In this document: piece after piece, positions 1 to 7,837 of the stretch
Position numbering within the stretch: position 1 is the stretch's first letter
Layout of the letters: the number at the start of each line of letters is the position of its first letter
Origin: Pseudomonadota bacterium
GTDB taxonomy: Bacteria; Pseudomonadota; Alphaproteobacteria; Rhizobiales; Xanthobacteraceae
Reading direction: 5' to 3'
Length of the DNA stretch: 16,602 nucleotides
Assembly: GCA_023432885.1 (NCBI GenBank)
Contig: JAEZEU010000219.1
Coordinates: 1-16,602 of the forward strand
Position numbers and translations under genes: made by a program
The notes under the pieces: generated by a model
What the model was told of the DNA's origin: nothing
Database searches by the model: none
The model's input: the letters and a program-made list of their open reading frames with translations, nothing else

Positions 1-1069
1 GTCCCGGCGCCACCGGCGGCATCTTGTTGATCATGTTGTGCAGGCCCGGCACCGGATAATTCCAGGTGAAGATCGCGTTCGCCCAGCTCTTGAAGGCGCC
101 GTTGCCCCAGATCAGCATGACGATGCAGACGATGATCCACGGCAGCAGCGCGCTCCACAATTGACTCTGCGTGAGCGGCGTCTTGTCGAGCGGCGCCGCC
201 GCAGTCATGGTCTCGGCCGACTCATCGCGTCCGCGCAGCTTCGGCGAGAGCCACAGCTGCTTCGGCTGCCATACCCGGAGGAAGAGGATCAGGCAGCCCA
301 TCGAGATCAGCGAGGCGCCGATGTCGACGATCCAGGGGTTGATGAAGTTCGAGATGACGAATTGCGGGACCGCGAAGGAAACGCCGGTGACCAGGATCGC
401 CGGCCATATCTCCTTCATGCCGCGCCAGCCGGCAAACGCCCACACCACCCAGAACGGCACGATCAGCGAGAATAACGGCAATTGCCGTCCGACCATCGCG
501 CCGAGGATATAGGGATCGAGTCCGGTGACCGAGGCGAGGCCCTGGATCGGCGTGCCGAGCGCGCCGTAGGCCACAGGGGCGGTGTTGGCGATCAGCGATA
601 GGCCGGAAGCGGCAAGCGGCGAGAAACCGAGCCCGATCAGCACCGCGCCCGTGATGGCGACCGGCGTGCCGAAACCGGAGGCGCCTTCGAAGAACGCGCC
701 GAACGAGAAGGCGATCAGCAACAATTGCAGGCGGCGATCCTCGGTCACGCCGCCGACGGCGCGCTTCAACAGTTCGAAGCGGCCCGTCGAGACCGTGATC
801 TGGTAGAGGAAGATGACGTTGAGCACGATCCAACCGATCGGAAAAAAGCCGGTCACGACGCCCAGCAGTGTGGCGCGCAACGACATGTCGGCCGGCATCC
901 CGAAGATCACGATCGTGATTAGGTTGGTGACGATCACGGCGATGATGGCGGCGATATGCGCCTTCACTTTGCCGCTGGCGATCAGCACCAGCAGCGTGAT
1001 CACGGGGATCGCGGCCGCAATGGTCGACAGGGCCGCGTTGTTGAGCGGGTTATAGACTTGATCCCACAT
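1..1069 (-). CDS. lldP: L-lactate/glycolate permease (LctP/LldP family), C-terminus outside window
   Basis: A polytopic inner-membrane transporter that takes up lactate and, in the GlcA branch of the family, glycolate, with protons. About 356 residues are visible; the family usually runs to 500-600, so the C-terminal third lies beyond the left edge. The protein begins MWDQVYNPLNNAALST, followed by successive hydrophobic helices from residue 13. The family hallmarks are seen: FFEGASGFGTPVAITGA near residues 126-142, and NTAPVAYGALGTPIQ near 162-176. The start is the ATG at 1069-1067, preceded by GGAGAAAGCCG, a good ribosome binding site. It lies about 4 kb from the glycolate oxidase genes, so glycolate/lactate import fits the context, but substrate choice between LldP and GlcA cannot be read from sequence. 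No other reading is likely. Confidence 0.9.
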   Translation of the reverse strand, partial: MWDQVYNPLNNAALSTIAAAIPVITLLVLIASGKVKAHIAAIIAVIVTNLITIVIFGMPADMSLRATLLGVVTGFFPIGWIVLNVIFLYQITVSTGRFELLKRAVGGVTEDRRLQLLLIAFSFGAFFEGASGFGTPVAITGAVLIGLGFSPLAASGLSLIANTAPVAYGALGTPIQGLASVTGLDPYILGAMVGRQLPLFSLIVPFWVVWAFAGWRGMKEIWPAILVTGVSFAVPQFVISNFINPWIVDIGASLISMGCLILFLRVWQPKQLWLSPKLRGRDESAETMTAAAPLDKTPLTQSQLWSALLPWIIVCIVMLIWGNGAFKSWANAIFTWNYPVPGLHNMINKMPPVAPG

Positions 1070-1258
1070 CGGCTTTCTCCGCACGCCATTTTTTGGGCGC
1101 ACCGCCCGGCGTGAACGGTTCGGCGCGCATGGGCGTTCCAACGGGGGTGCTTGCGGTGCGCCGGACATGCTGCCAAAGCAGGTCGTCACATCAGCGCGAA
1201 ACCTTCAGATATCCCCGCCCCTCGCCTGCGCCACATGCTAGGATTGGTAGCAGGCCTG

Positions 1259-1300
1259 CGACAAGTCGCCGCGGACGCGCGATGCCTACGACTTTTGTCG
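1259..1300. promoter_or_regulatory. Imperfect inverted repeat in the permease/ABC transporter divergent region
   Basis: CGACAAGTCG at 1259-1268 faces CGACTTTTGTCG at 1289-1300 (ten paired bases with a two-base bulge, about 20-base loop). A ten-base palindrome AAAACGTTTT follows at 1316-1325, about 36 bases before the GTG start of the transporter. The 292-base gap between the two divergent starts holds no gene that I can support. These dyads could be operators or leader structure; there is no clear -10/-35 pair to fix a promoter. Confidence 0.3.
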
Positions 1301-1361
1301 GTGCCTTTGATTTTCAAAACGTTTTCAGGGCCTTGAGCCCAATTCTCCGGAGAAGTGATCT

Positions 1362-3107
1362 GTGAAAAACATCCGCGCAACGCTCGCGACCGTATGGCGG
1401 ATCGCATCCCCCTACTTCCGATCCGAGGACAAATGGGCTGGCCGCGGCCTGCTGGCAGCAGTGATCGTCATTCAGCTTTCTCTGGTGGCAATCGATGTGC
1501 TGATCAACCAATGGAACAACCGCTTCTACAACGCGCTGCAGGACAAAGACTGGGACCGCTTCGTCTGGGAGTTCGGCGTGTTCTGCGTGCTCGCCAGCCT
1601 CGCCGTCGTGCTGTCGGTCTATCAGCTCTACCTCAACCAGTGGCTGCAGATCCGCTGGCGCAACTGGTTGACACAGCATTATCTCGGGGAATGGCTGGAA
1701 GGCCCCAATCATTATCGCATGCAGCTGCAGGGCGACGCGGCGGACAATCCCGACCAGCGCATGACCGACGACGTCAAGTTGTTCGTCGATCGCACGCTGG
1801 AAATCGGCGTCGGTCTGCTCAGTTCGGTCGTGTCGCTGGCGTCCTTCGTAGTTATCCTGTGGGGACTTTCGGCGTCGGCACCGCTGCATCTGTTCGGCAA
1901 TGCGATTGCGATCCCCGGCTATCTGGTGTGGGGCGCACTGATATATGCGATATTCGGAACGATGCTGACTCACTGGATCGGCTCGCCGCTCGTCAACCTG
2001 ACGTTCGAGCAGCAGCAGCGTGAGGCCGACTTCCGCTTCAACCTGGTGCGCGTGCGCGAAAACTCCGAGCAGATCGCGCTGCTCCAAGGCGAAGCGGCGG
2101 AGCGCGAACGGCTGTTGGACCGTTTCAGGCGTGTGATCGAGAACTGGTACGGCATCATGAGCCGCACCAAGCGGCTGACCGCCTTCACCCAGAGCTACGC
2201 ACAGGCTGCGGTGGTGTTCCCCTTCATCCTGGTCGCACCGGCCTATTTCGGCGGAAAGATTCAGCTCGGCGGGATGATGCAAACCGCATCGGCCTTCGAC
2301 AGCGTCTACAAGGCGCTGTCTTTCTTCGTCACGGTCTACCGCTCGCTGGCCGAATGGCGCGCGGTGGTGGCCCGTCTCGACGGTTTCGAGATGTCGATCG
2401 CAAGCTCGCGGCATCTGGCAGCAAGCCCGGCTTCGGTTCACCTCGCGCCCGGCGGCGGCAAGGCGATCGCGCTCAAGCAGCTCTTGGTGCGGTTGCCGCA
2501 CGGCGAGCCCGTGGTTACAGCCGATGCGCTCACCTTCCGCGATGGCGAGCGTACCCTGATCACCGGCCCGTCGGGCTCGGGCAAGTCGACGCTGTTCCGT
2601 GCCATCGCCGGCATCTGGCCTTTCGGCGACGGTACGGTCTCAATTCCTGCCGGCGCCACGCTGATGATGCTGCCGCAACGGCCTTACTTCCCGATCGGCT
2701 CGCTGCAAGCGGCGGTGGCCTATCCGGCGAAGCCCGGCGACATTGATGCCGAGCGGGTCAGGCAGGCGCTGCTCGATGTCGGGCTGCCTCAGCTAGCGGG
2801 CCGGCTGCACGAGGAGGCGCATTGGAATCGGATACTTTCGCTCGGCGAGCAGCAGCGCCTGGGCGTGGCGCGCGCCCTGTTGCACGCCCCGACATTCCTG
2901 TTCCTTGATGAAGCGACCGCCTCGCTCGACGAGCCGTCGGAGGCTGCCCTCTACCGCCTGCTCACCGAAAAGCTGCCGGGCACCACGCTGGTTTCGATCG
3001 GCCACCGCTCGACGCTGGATGCGTTCCATACACGCAAGCTGACGCTGGTCCGCGACGGCGACCGCTTTGCGCTGCGCGAGAAGGCGCATGCAGAAGCGGC
3101 AAGTTAG
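1362..3107 (+). CDS. ABC transporter, fused membrane domain and ATPase (YddA / ABCD-like, ABC_membrane_2 family)
   Basis: A half-transporter of 581 residues that should dimerise in the inner membrane. Residues 1-330 form the membrane domain with helices around 28-50, 67-90, 150-175, 185-205 and 275-300; the stretch EQQQREADFRFNLVRVREN (about 218-236) plus NSEQIALLQGEAAE is the loop signature of the family that holds E. coli YddA, peroxisomal ABCD proteins and the membrane part of SbmA/BacA. The ATPase has Walker A GPSGSGKST (402-410, Lys408), signature LSLGEQQR (492-499), Walker B FLFLDEAT (512-519) and switch His548. All catalytic residues are present, so it should be active. The start is GTG with CCGGAG about 10 bases upstream. 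Relatives import peptides, cobalamin or acyl-CoA; the substrate is unknown. A BclA-like role in uptake of host antimicrobial peptides is possible but unproven. Confidence 0.9.
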   Translation: MKNIRATLATVWRIASPYFRSEDKWAGRGLLAAVIVIQLSLVAIDVLINQWNNRFYNALQDKDWDRFVWEFGVFCVLASLAVVLSVYQLYLNQWLQIRWRNWLTQHYLGEWLEGPNHYRMQLQGDAADNPDQRMTDDVKLFVDRTLEIGVGLLSSVVSLASFVVILWGLSASAPLHLFGNAIAIPGYLVWGALIYAIFGTMLTHWIGSPLVNLTFEQQQREADFRFNLVRVRENSEQIALLQGEAAERERLLDRFRRVIENWYGIMSRTKRLTAFTQSYAQAAVVFPFILVAPAYFGGKIQLGGMMQTASAFDSVYKALSFFVTVYRSLAEWRAVVARLDGFEMSIASSRHLAASPASVHLAPGGGKAIALKQLLVRLPHGEPVVTADALTFRDGERTLITGPSGSGKSTLFRAIAGIWPFGDGTVSIPAGATLMMLPQRPYFPIGSLQAAVAYPAKPGDIDAERVRQALLDVGLPQLAGRLHEEAHWNRILSLGEQQRLGVARALLHAPTFLFLDEATASLDEPSEAALYRLLTEKLPGTTLVSIGHRSTLDAFHTRKLTLVRDGDRFALREKAHAEAAS

Positions 3108-3162
3108 AGCCGGCCCAGACGGGCGCTTCGCAATCGGCCGCGATCATCGGCGCGCAAAGCAA

Positions 3163-3190
3163 GGGGGCGGCAGATCGCTCTGCCGCCCCC
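3163..3190. terminator. Shared hairpin between convergent ABC transporter and porin genes
   Basis: A perfect 12-bp GC-rich stem, GGGGGCGGCAGA / TCTGCCGCCCCC, closes a four-base loop TCGC. It lies 55 bases after the transporter stop and 18 bases after the porin stop. Neither side has a strong U tract (TTGCTTTGC on the minus strand), so it is a good structural terminator for both genes but not a textbook one. Confidence 0.7.
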
Positions 3191-3208
3191 AAAACATTTC
3201 GAGCTCGC

Positions 3209-4264
3209 TTACTTCAGGTTGCTTATCGCGGTCAGGTCGGCCGACAGCTTGACGATGCCGGTCGCGCCGCACCAGTTGGAGCCAAAGGCGCTCACGCCGT
3301 TGCCCGGGTTGATCTTGGTGACGAAGTTCGGGCTGAGGTTGGTCGTGCTGAAGTCGCTGGTGAAGGCGTTGCAGTCACCCTTCGACAGGTTCGTATCCGA
3401 GTAGCGAATATCGAGCGTGAAGACCTTGTAGGTGAAGCCGACACCGACGTTCCAGGTGTTGTAGCTCGGCTCCGGGATACCGTTCGGGAACGGGCCGCCG
3501 AACGCGGTCGCGACCGTCGTGCCGTAGAAAGCGTCCGAGGTGCCCAGCCACTGCCGGCCGAATTCACCGGAGATATACATGCCGACGCCGCTGGAGCCGA
3601 AGGCGGTCGAGGGCGCGGTCCACTTGCCGGTGATCGACGCATAGTTGCCCCAGGCGCCGAGGTTGAGGAAGTTCGGCGAGTAGTATTCGTTGAATCCGAT
3701 GGTGAACTGGTCGTTCACGGCGATGTTCAGCTTGCCGTAGACTTCGAAGAAGCTGGCCTTCTTCTTGGCTACGTTGCCGTTGATCGGCAGACCGCCGATC
3801 CCGGGCACGCCGAAGTTGATACCCTGGTCGAACGAAGAACAATTGTTTGTCGGAGGGGCCACAAGTCCGTCGTAACCGAAGCATTGCCCGCCGGGATAGA
3901 TGTAGCCCCAGGCGCCGAAGTCGAAGGCGAAGATGCCGAAGGTCGGGCGGATACCGCCGTAAAAGTCGATTTCGGCCGCGGCGCGGTTCGGGAAAGAGAT
4001 GCTTTCGCCTGCGACGCCGACATACAATTGCAGGTCCTTGGTGACGTTGTAGCGTGGCTCGAAGTAAACGGCGACTGACGGTTTGTGGTTGGACTGGGTG
4101 ATACCGCGGAAGACGTAGTCGTTCATGATCGCGGCGCCGAATGCCACATCCCAGGGTTCGAACGGCGCAGGAGGCGGAGCCTTGACCTTCACAGGCATGT
4201 CGGCCGCAATTGCTGAACCCGCAGTCACTGCCAGAACCGCGGCAGTCAGTACCAGTCTCTTCAT
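3209..4264 (-). CDS. TorF-family putative porin (Gcw_chp family)
   Basis: An outer-membrane beta-barrel of 351 residues. The signal peptide MKRLVLTAAVLAVTAGSAIA is followed by the mature start ADMPVKVKAPPPAP, a layout typical of rhizobial porin-like proteins. The mature part has the family signature DYVFRGITQSNHKPSVAVYF near residues 50-70, then alternating aromatic/Gly-rich strands (YLYVGVAGESIS-like, FGAWGYIYPGG) and a terminal strand region. The ATG at 4264 was chosen over the ATG at 4276 (MGIV extension) because GGGGATCGTC gives a ribosome site at the right distance and the signal peptide starts there. The frame stays open upstream to about 4615 but that part does not look like protein. 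It has four Cys in the mature part (in QCFGY, NNCSS, GDCNA, NWCGA), which is unusual for a porin and suggests disulfides. Ligand unknown. Confidence 0.85.
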   Translation of the reverse strand: MKRLVLTAAVLAVTAGSAIAADMPVKVKAPPPAPFEPWDVAFGAAIMNDYVFRGITQSNHKPSVAVYFEPRYNVTKDLQLYVGVAGESISFPNRAAAEIDFYGGIRPTFGIFAFDFGAWGYIYPGGQCFGYDGLVAPPTNNCSSFDQGINFGVPGIGGLPINGNVAKKKASFFEVYGKLNIAVNDQFTIGFNEYYSPNFLNLGAWGNYASITGKWTAPSTAFGSSGVGMYISGEFGRQWLGTSDAFYGTTVATAFGGPFPNGIPEPSYNTWNVGVGFTYKVFTLDIRYSDTNLSKGDCNAFTSDFSTTNLSPNFVTKINPGNGVSAFGSNWCGATGIVKLSADLTAISNLK

Positions 4265-4572
4265 GACGATCCCCATCTCATCTTGAACAGCCGGGCCTCG
4301 TTGCCCCAAGGAATCAGAAGACCGACTGCGACCAAAGCTCGCGGATAATCTGTTCCGGGCCATGCAAGGCGGGAAGCAAAAAAGGCAAGCATTTGCCGCC
4401 TTTTTAAGCGTTTGGGGTTTTTTAGGAGATGTTCTCAGCGGGTGTTGCTTCCACACCACAATTTTGGCGTCATCTGCCCACGCCGCGCCATGTAGTGCTC
4501 GAAAGACTCCCCTGACACGATCGGCTTTGGTGTACCGAGGGAATTCCGGGCGTAATTCCGGGCGCAAAAAGA
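4265..4572 (-). promoter_or_regulatory. Porin upstream region: terminator-like hairpin and tandem repeat
   Basis: This gap of about 300 bases holds no supported gene. It carries (a) a hairpin at 4379-4405, read on the minus strand as AAAAAGGCGGCAAATGCTTG followed by CCTTTTTT, which looks like an intrinsic terminator 115 bases before the porin start, and (b) two direct copies of AATTCCGGGCG at 4542-4552 and 4554-4564, exactly 12 bases apart. The hairpin could be a second terminator of the histone-like gene or an attenuator in a long porin leader; the repeat has one-helical-turn spacing and could bind a regulator. No convincing -10/-35 was found. Confidence 0.45.
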
Positions 4573-4602
4573 AAGAGCCGCAGCCTTGCCGCTGCGGCTC
4601 TT
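4573..4602 (-). terminator. Rho-independent terminator of the histone-like gene
   Basis: A perfect 12-bp stem AAGAGCCGCAGC / GCTGCGGCTCTT with loop CTTGCC. Read on the minus strand it is followed by TCTTTTTG, a U-rich tail. It lies 20 bases after the stop of the Lys-rich protein, in the right direction. Confidence 0.85.
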
Positions 4603-4621
4603 CTTCCAGAATCACTTGACG

Positions 4622-4981
4622 CTAGTGGTTGTCGCCGCCGCCGTTGGCTCCGCCGGAGCTCCAACTGGGAGCGGGACTGGGCGTAGCCCAGCTCGGCGCG
4701 GGGACAGGCTCGGGCTCTGAAGCCGGAGCTGGCGCAGGCGCCGGCTTGGAGGCCGCCGCTCTCTTCTTCGGCGCGCTCTTTTTCGCCTTCTTCGGGGCGG
4801 CGGCCTTGGCTTTCTTGGCGGCTTTCTTGGCGGATTTCTTTGCGGATTTCTTCGCGGCCTTCTTGGCCGACTTCTTGGCCGACTTCTTCGCGGACTTGTT
4901 CTTCTTCGCCGCTACGGCCTTCTTGGCTTTTTTCGCCTTCTTGGCCTTAGCCTTCTTCGCCTTCTTAGCCTTCTTCGCCAT
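4622..4981 (-). CDS. Histone H1-like Lys/Ala-rich DNA-binding protein
   Basis: A 119-residue protein of two parts. Residues 1-75 are almost only Lys and Ala (plus Ser), in AKK, AKKAKK and SAKKSAKKAAKK repeats, like the C-terminal tail of eukaryotic H1 and bacterial H1-like proteins (the AlgP/BpH1/HctB type). Residues 76-119 are a Pro-Ala-Pro-rich acidic-dotted linker (PAPAPAPASEPEPVPAP) ending in Ser/Trp/Gly (SWSSGGANGGGDNH). No folded domain is evident. Such proteins bind DNA without strong sequence preference and compact the nucleoid; this role is known for the type and inferred here. Start ATG 4981 has a near-perfect AGGAGGAG site six bases upstream; an upstream ATG at 5008 has none. The gene follows glcF by 80 bases and has its own terminator, so it is probably a separate unit. 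Confidence 0.85.
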   Translation of the reverse strand: MAKKAKKAKKAKAKKAKKAKKAVAAKKNKSAKKSAKKSAKKAAKKSAKKSAKKAAKKAKAAAPKKAKKSAPKKRAAASKPAPAPAPASEPEPVPAPSWATPSPAPSWSSGGANGGGDNH

Positions 4982-5060
4982 CGTGATCTCCTCCTGTTGC
5001 CCGATCAATGACTATCGGACGTCGCGGATCGACATTGTCTGCTGCGCCATCAGTTCAGCC

Positions 5061-6377
5061 TCAGTTCAGTGCTGGCCGCGGACCTCCCGTCGCCCAATCG
5101 AGAAGCTCAATCGTATGCACCACAGGAACTGATGTGCCACTGGCTATCTGCACCATGCAGCCGATATTGCCTGCAGCAATCACATCCGGCCCGACGCTTG
5201 CGATATTGGCGACCTTGCGATCGCGCAATCTGCCCGCCAGCTCGGGCTGGAGAATGTTGTAAGTCCCCGCCGAACCGCAACACAAATGGCTCTCGGGGAC
5301 ATCTTTCACCACGAATCCATTCTTGGAAAGCAATTCTTTCGGAGCGTGCGTGATTTTCTGCCCGTGCTGCAGCGAACAGGCCGAGTGATAGGCGACCGTG
5401 AGTTCGCCCTTTTGGCTCGACGGAAGCAGCTCGATTCCGGCAAGATACTCGCTGATGTCCTTGGTCAGCTTTGAGACCTGCGCCGCCGGCGCGGCGTAGT
5501 CGCGGTCCTCGCGCAGCAGATAGCCATAGTCCTTGATCACGGTGCCGCAGCCGGACGTCGTCACCAGGATGGCGTCCAGCCCGCCTTGTTCGGCTTCGCG
5601 CTGCCAGGCAGTGACGTTGGCCCGCGCGCGGGCGAGCGCATCGCGGTCGTCGCCCATGTGATGGGTGAGGGCGCCGCAGCATTGCTCGTCCTTGACCAGC
5701 ACGACCTCGATGCCGTGGCGGGTCAAGAGGTTGATCGCAGCCTGATTGATGCGGGGCGCAAGCACCTGCTGGGCACAGCCCTGCAGCAGCGCAACCCGCC
5801 CTCGCCGCTCGCCCTGCGCGGCGAACACGCTGCCTGCCGCTGGTCCCGGAGGCGGCAGGCGCCCCGGCGCCAATGACAGCATCGCCTTGATCCGGCTGAA
5901 TAAAGTCGGATTGACCGAACCCGCTTCGGACTGCGGCAGCAGGCGCAGAAAAGGCCGTCCGATCCGCGCCAGCCACATGCTGTAGCGGAAGAGATCGGGC
6001 CGCGGCAGCACCAGCGCCAGCAGCTTGCGCAGCGCCCGCTCCGCCAGCGGCCGCGAATAGTCGCGCTCGATCCGCACCCGTGCCTGATCGACCAGGTGCA
6101 TGTAGTTCACGCCCGACGGACAGGTGGTCATGCAGGCGAGACACGACAGGCAGCGGTCGATATGCTTGACCACTTCGGCGGTCGGCTTCTCGTTCTTCTC
6201 CAGCATCTGCTTGATCAGGTAGATGCGCCCGCGCGGGCTATCGAGCTCGTCGCCGAGCAGGACATAGGTCGGACATGTCGCGGTGCAGAACCCGCAATGC
6301 ACGCAGGCGCGCAGGATCTTGTCGGCTTCCTTGATGTCGGGATCGGCCAGTTGGGCCAGCGAGAATTCGGTCTTCAT
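5061..6377 (-). CDS. glcF: Glycolate oxidase iron-sulfur subunit GlcF
   Basis: The electron-transfer subunit of membrane-associated glycolate oxidase (438 residues, close to the usual 400-450). It carries two [4Fe-4S] motifs, CVHCGFCTATCP (Cys25, 28, 31, 35) and CLSCLACMTTCP (Cys76, 79, 82, 86), then two CCG domains shared with heterodisulfide reductase and LutA-type proteins (QCCGALTHHMGD near 230, SACSLQHGQ near 330, LCCGSAGTYNI near 365). It passes electrons from the GlcD/GlcE flavin to the quinone pool. The ATG at 6377 lies three bases after the glcE stop (TAA GAC ATG), so the two genes are translationally linked; GGGGGACTTAAG just upstream supplies the ribosome site. The stop is followed in frame by a second TGA, produced by a tandem copy of TCAGTTCAG (5050-5058 and 5061-5069). 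Confidence 0.95.
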   Translation of the reverse strand: MKTEFSLAQLADPDIKEADKILRACVHCGFCTATCPTYVLLGDELDSPRGRIYLIKQMLEKNEKPTAEVVKHIDRCLSCLACMTTCPSGVNYMHLVDQARVRIERDYSRPLAERALRKLLALVLPRPDLFRYSMWLARIGRPFLRLLPQSEAGSVNPTLFSRIKAMLSLAPGRLPPPGPAAGSVFAAQGERRGRVALLQGCAQQVLAPRINQAAINLLTRHGIEVVLVKDEQCCGALTHHMGDDRDALARARANVTAWQREAEQGGLDAILVTTSGCGTVIKDYGYLLREDRDYAAPAAQVSKLTKDISEYLAGIELLPSSQKGELTVAYHSACSLQHGQKITHAPKELLSKNGFVVKDVPESHLCCGSAGTYNILQPELAGRLRDRKVANIASVGPDVIAAGNIGCMVQIASGTSVPVVHTIELLDWATGGPRPALN

Positions 6378-6380
6378 GTC

Positions 6381-7613
6381 TTAAGTCCCCCGCGCCATCC
6401 GGCCGCGGTTGAGGATGTTTTTGGGATCGAAGCTTTGCCGCACGCGTTCGGCCAACGCTGCAAGGCCGGCTGCTTGCGGCTGGAATACGTCGATCTGGCG
6501 CCGCACGTCCTCGCCCGCCCGGATCAACGTGGCATGGCCGCCCGCGGCCTCGACGCGCGCACGCACGTGGGCAGCCTGCGCATCCGCTTTCGGCGGCACC
6601 GCCGCCCAGATCAGCCCCCCGCCCCAGTCGTAGATCACGTCGCCGCCGGTCTCTCGCGCCAGGGCGTGGCCGAGCGCACCGCCGGAGGCCGGAGGGCAAA
6701 CGATCCGCCACACCGGCCAGGCGCCGAGCGCGCCGTCGGCGGCAAAGGGCAGGACGTCCCGGATAGCATTCCAGCTCTCGGTCGAGGCCGCATCCTCGAG
6801 AACCTCCGCGGTGCCAAACTCGGCCATCAGCCTGGTGAGCGATAAGGCACGGCTGGCGGCGGACACTTCAATGCCCTCCAGCCGCAGGAGCGTCACCGCC
6901 TGCCCCGCCGGGGCCAGCGCGGCCAGTGTGCCGTTGGCCGGGCGAAACACCGAATTAGGCAGGTGAGCCGCACTCGATACGTCGAACGGCGAACCGAGTG
7001 CGGCCGTCATGGCGCGGTTGGCCGTGACATCGTCGAGCCCGCGCAGCACCAGGGTGCGCTCGGCCTCCGGGCGCGGCATCACCTTCAGCGTCACCTCGGT
7101 CATGACGGCAAGCGTACCCCAGGAGCCGGCCAGCAACTTACAGAGGTCGTAGCCGGTGACGTTCTTCACCACCTTGCCGCCCGTCCTGAAGCTGTCGCCG
7201 AAGCCGGACACCGCATGCGCCCCGAGCAGATGATCGCGGGCGCCACCTGCCCTGATGCGGCGCGGTCCGGCAAGCCCGGCGCCGATCATGCCGCCGATCG
7301 TGCCCACGCGGGCAGTGCCGAGCAGCGGCGCGGTGTCCATCGGGTCGAACGCGAATTGCTGGTTCTTGGCATCGATCAGCGATTTGACGTCTGCGAGCGG
7401 CGCGCCGGCCTGAACCGTGATGATCAGCTCGCTCGGCTCATAGGAGGAGACCGCGTTGAGCGCGGAGAGGTCGAGCACCGCATTGGTCGCCATTGGCTGG
7501 CCCACCTGCCGCTTGGAGCCGTGACCGACGATCTCCACCGGCTGGTCGTTGGCGATGGCCGCACGCACCACCTCCTCGACGTCCTTTGCGTCACGTACTG
7601 TTAGGGTGTCCAC
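6381..7613 (-). CDS. glcE: Glycolate oxidase subunit GlcE (FAD-binding)
   Basis: An FAD-linked oxidase subunit of 410 residues, longer than the E. coli protein (about 350) but usual for rhizobia. The N-terminal half is an FAD_binding_4 domain with VEIVGHGSKRQVG near residue 25, GTIGGMIGAGLAGPRR near 105-120, TGGKVVKNVTGYDLCKLL near 145-162 and GSWGTLAVMTEVTLKV just after. The end FDPKNILNRGRM is the standard end of this family. I chose the GTG at 7613 (reads MDTLTVRDAKDVEEVV) because protein-like sequence begins there; the open frame goes on to 7802 but that extension is Arg/Ser-rich and unlike the family. The ribosome site is modest (GGCGGAACGTT). It works with GlcD and GlcF but here sits apart from glcD, behind an inverted gene. 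Confidence 0.92.
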   Translation of the reverse strand: MDTLTVRDAKDVEEVVRAAIANDQPVEIVGHGSKRQVGQPMATNAVLDLSALNAVSSYEPSELIITVQAGAPLADVKSLIDAKNQQFAFDPMDTAPLLGTARVGTIGGMIGAGLAGPRRIRAGGARDHLLGAHAVSGFGDSFRTGGKVVKNVTGYDLCKLLAGSWGTLAVMTEVTLKVMPRPEAERTLVLRGLDDVTANRAMTAALGSPFDVSSAAHLPNSVFRPANGTLAALAPAGQAVTLLRLEGIEVSAASRALSLTRLMAEFGTAEVLEDAASTESWNAIRDVLPFAADGALGAWPVWRIVCPPASGGALGHALARETGGDVIYDWGGGLIWAAVPPKADAQAAHVRARVEAAGGHATLIRAGEDVRRQIDVFQPQAAGLAALAERVRQSFDPKNILNRGRMARGT

Positions 7614-7837
7614 AACGTTCCGCCCTGTCCTCTTCTCGTGGCGGCCGGCATCCGCATGAAGCCGCCATATCCCCCCTTCTAAAGCGATTGATGGAGGAGA
7701 CAAGGGCAACGCCCGCCAACGACACTTCGATCGAGATCGAACTCTCAACTGGCACCATTCGTCATCCATCGAATTATTCCGGCAGCAATCCGATGTAGGC
7801 ATGCGTTCTCAGACAGCAAGTAGAAGGAGCTTCAGTT
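7614..7837. promoter_or_regulatory. Divergent promoter region between glcE and the monooxygenase-like gene
   Basis: These 224 bases must drive glcEF to the left unless read-through reaches them, since the gene before glcE points the other way, and the small monooxygenase-like gene to the right. The AT-richer part lies around 7755-7775 (GTCATCCATCGAATTATTCC). I see no convincing sigma-70 boxes or dyad. Confidence 0.35.

Noticed and set aside
1314..2501. 395-codon minus-strand open frame
   Set aside because: Antisense to the ABC transporter membrane domain, with no recognisable motif.
4265..4615. N-terminal extension of the porin frame
   Set aside because: The frame has no stop, but the extension is not conserved-looking protein and crosses two hairpins; the signal peptide starts at 4264.
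5050..5069. Tandem TCAGTTCAG copies at the end of glcF as a regulatory site
   Set aside because: One copy includes the glcF stop codon and the repeat is short; it more likely arose by slippage and only doubles the stop.
4629..5132. Plus-strand open frame rich in Phe/Leu/Ala that looks like a membrane protein
   Set aside because: It is the complement of the AKK codon repeats of the histone-like gene; no ribosome site, and the apparent hydrophobicity comes from TTC/CTT complement of AAG/GAA.
7614..7802. N-terminal extension of glcE
   Set aside because: Arg/Ser-rich sequence unlike the family; GTG 7613 gives a product that begins as FAD_binding_4 proteins do.
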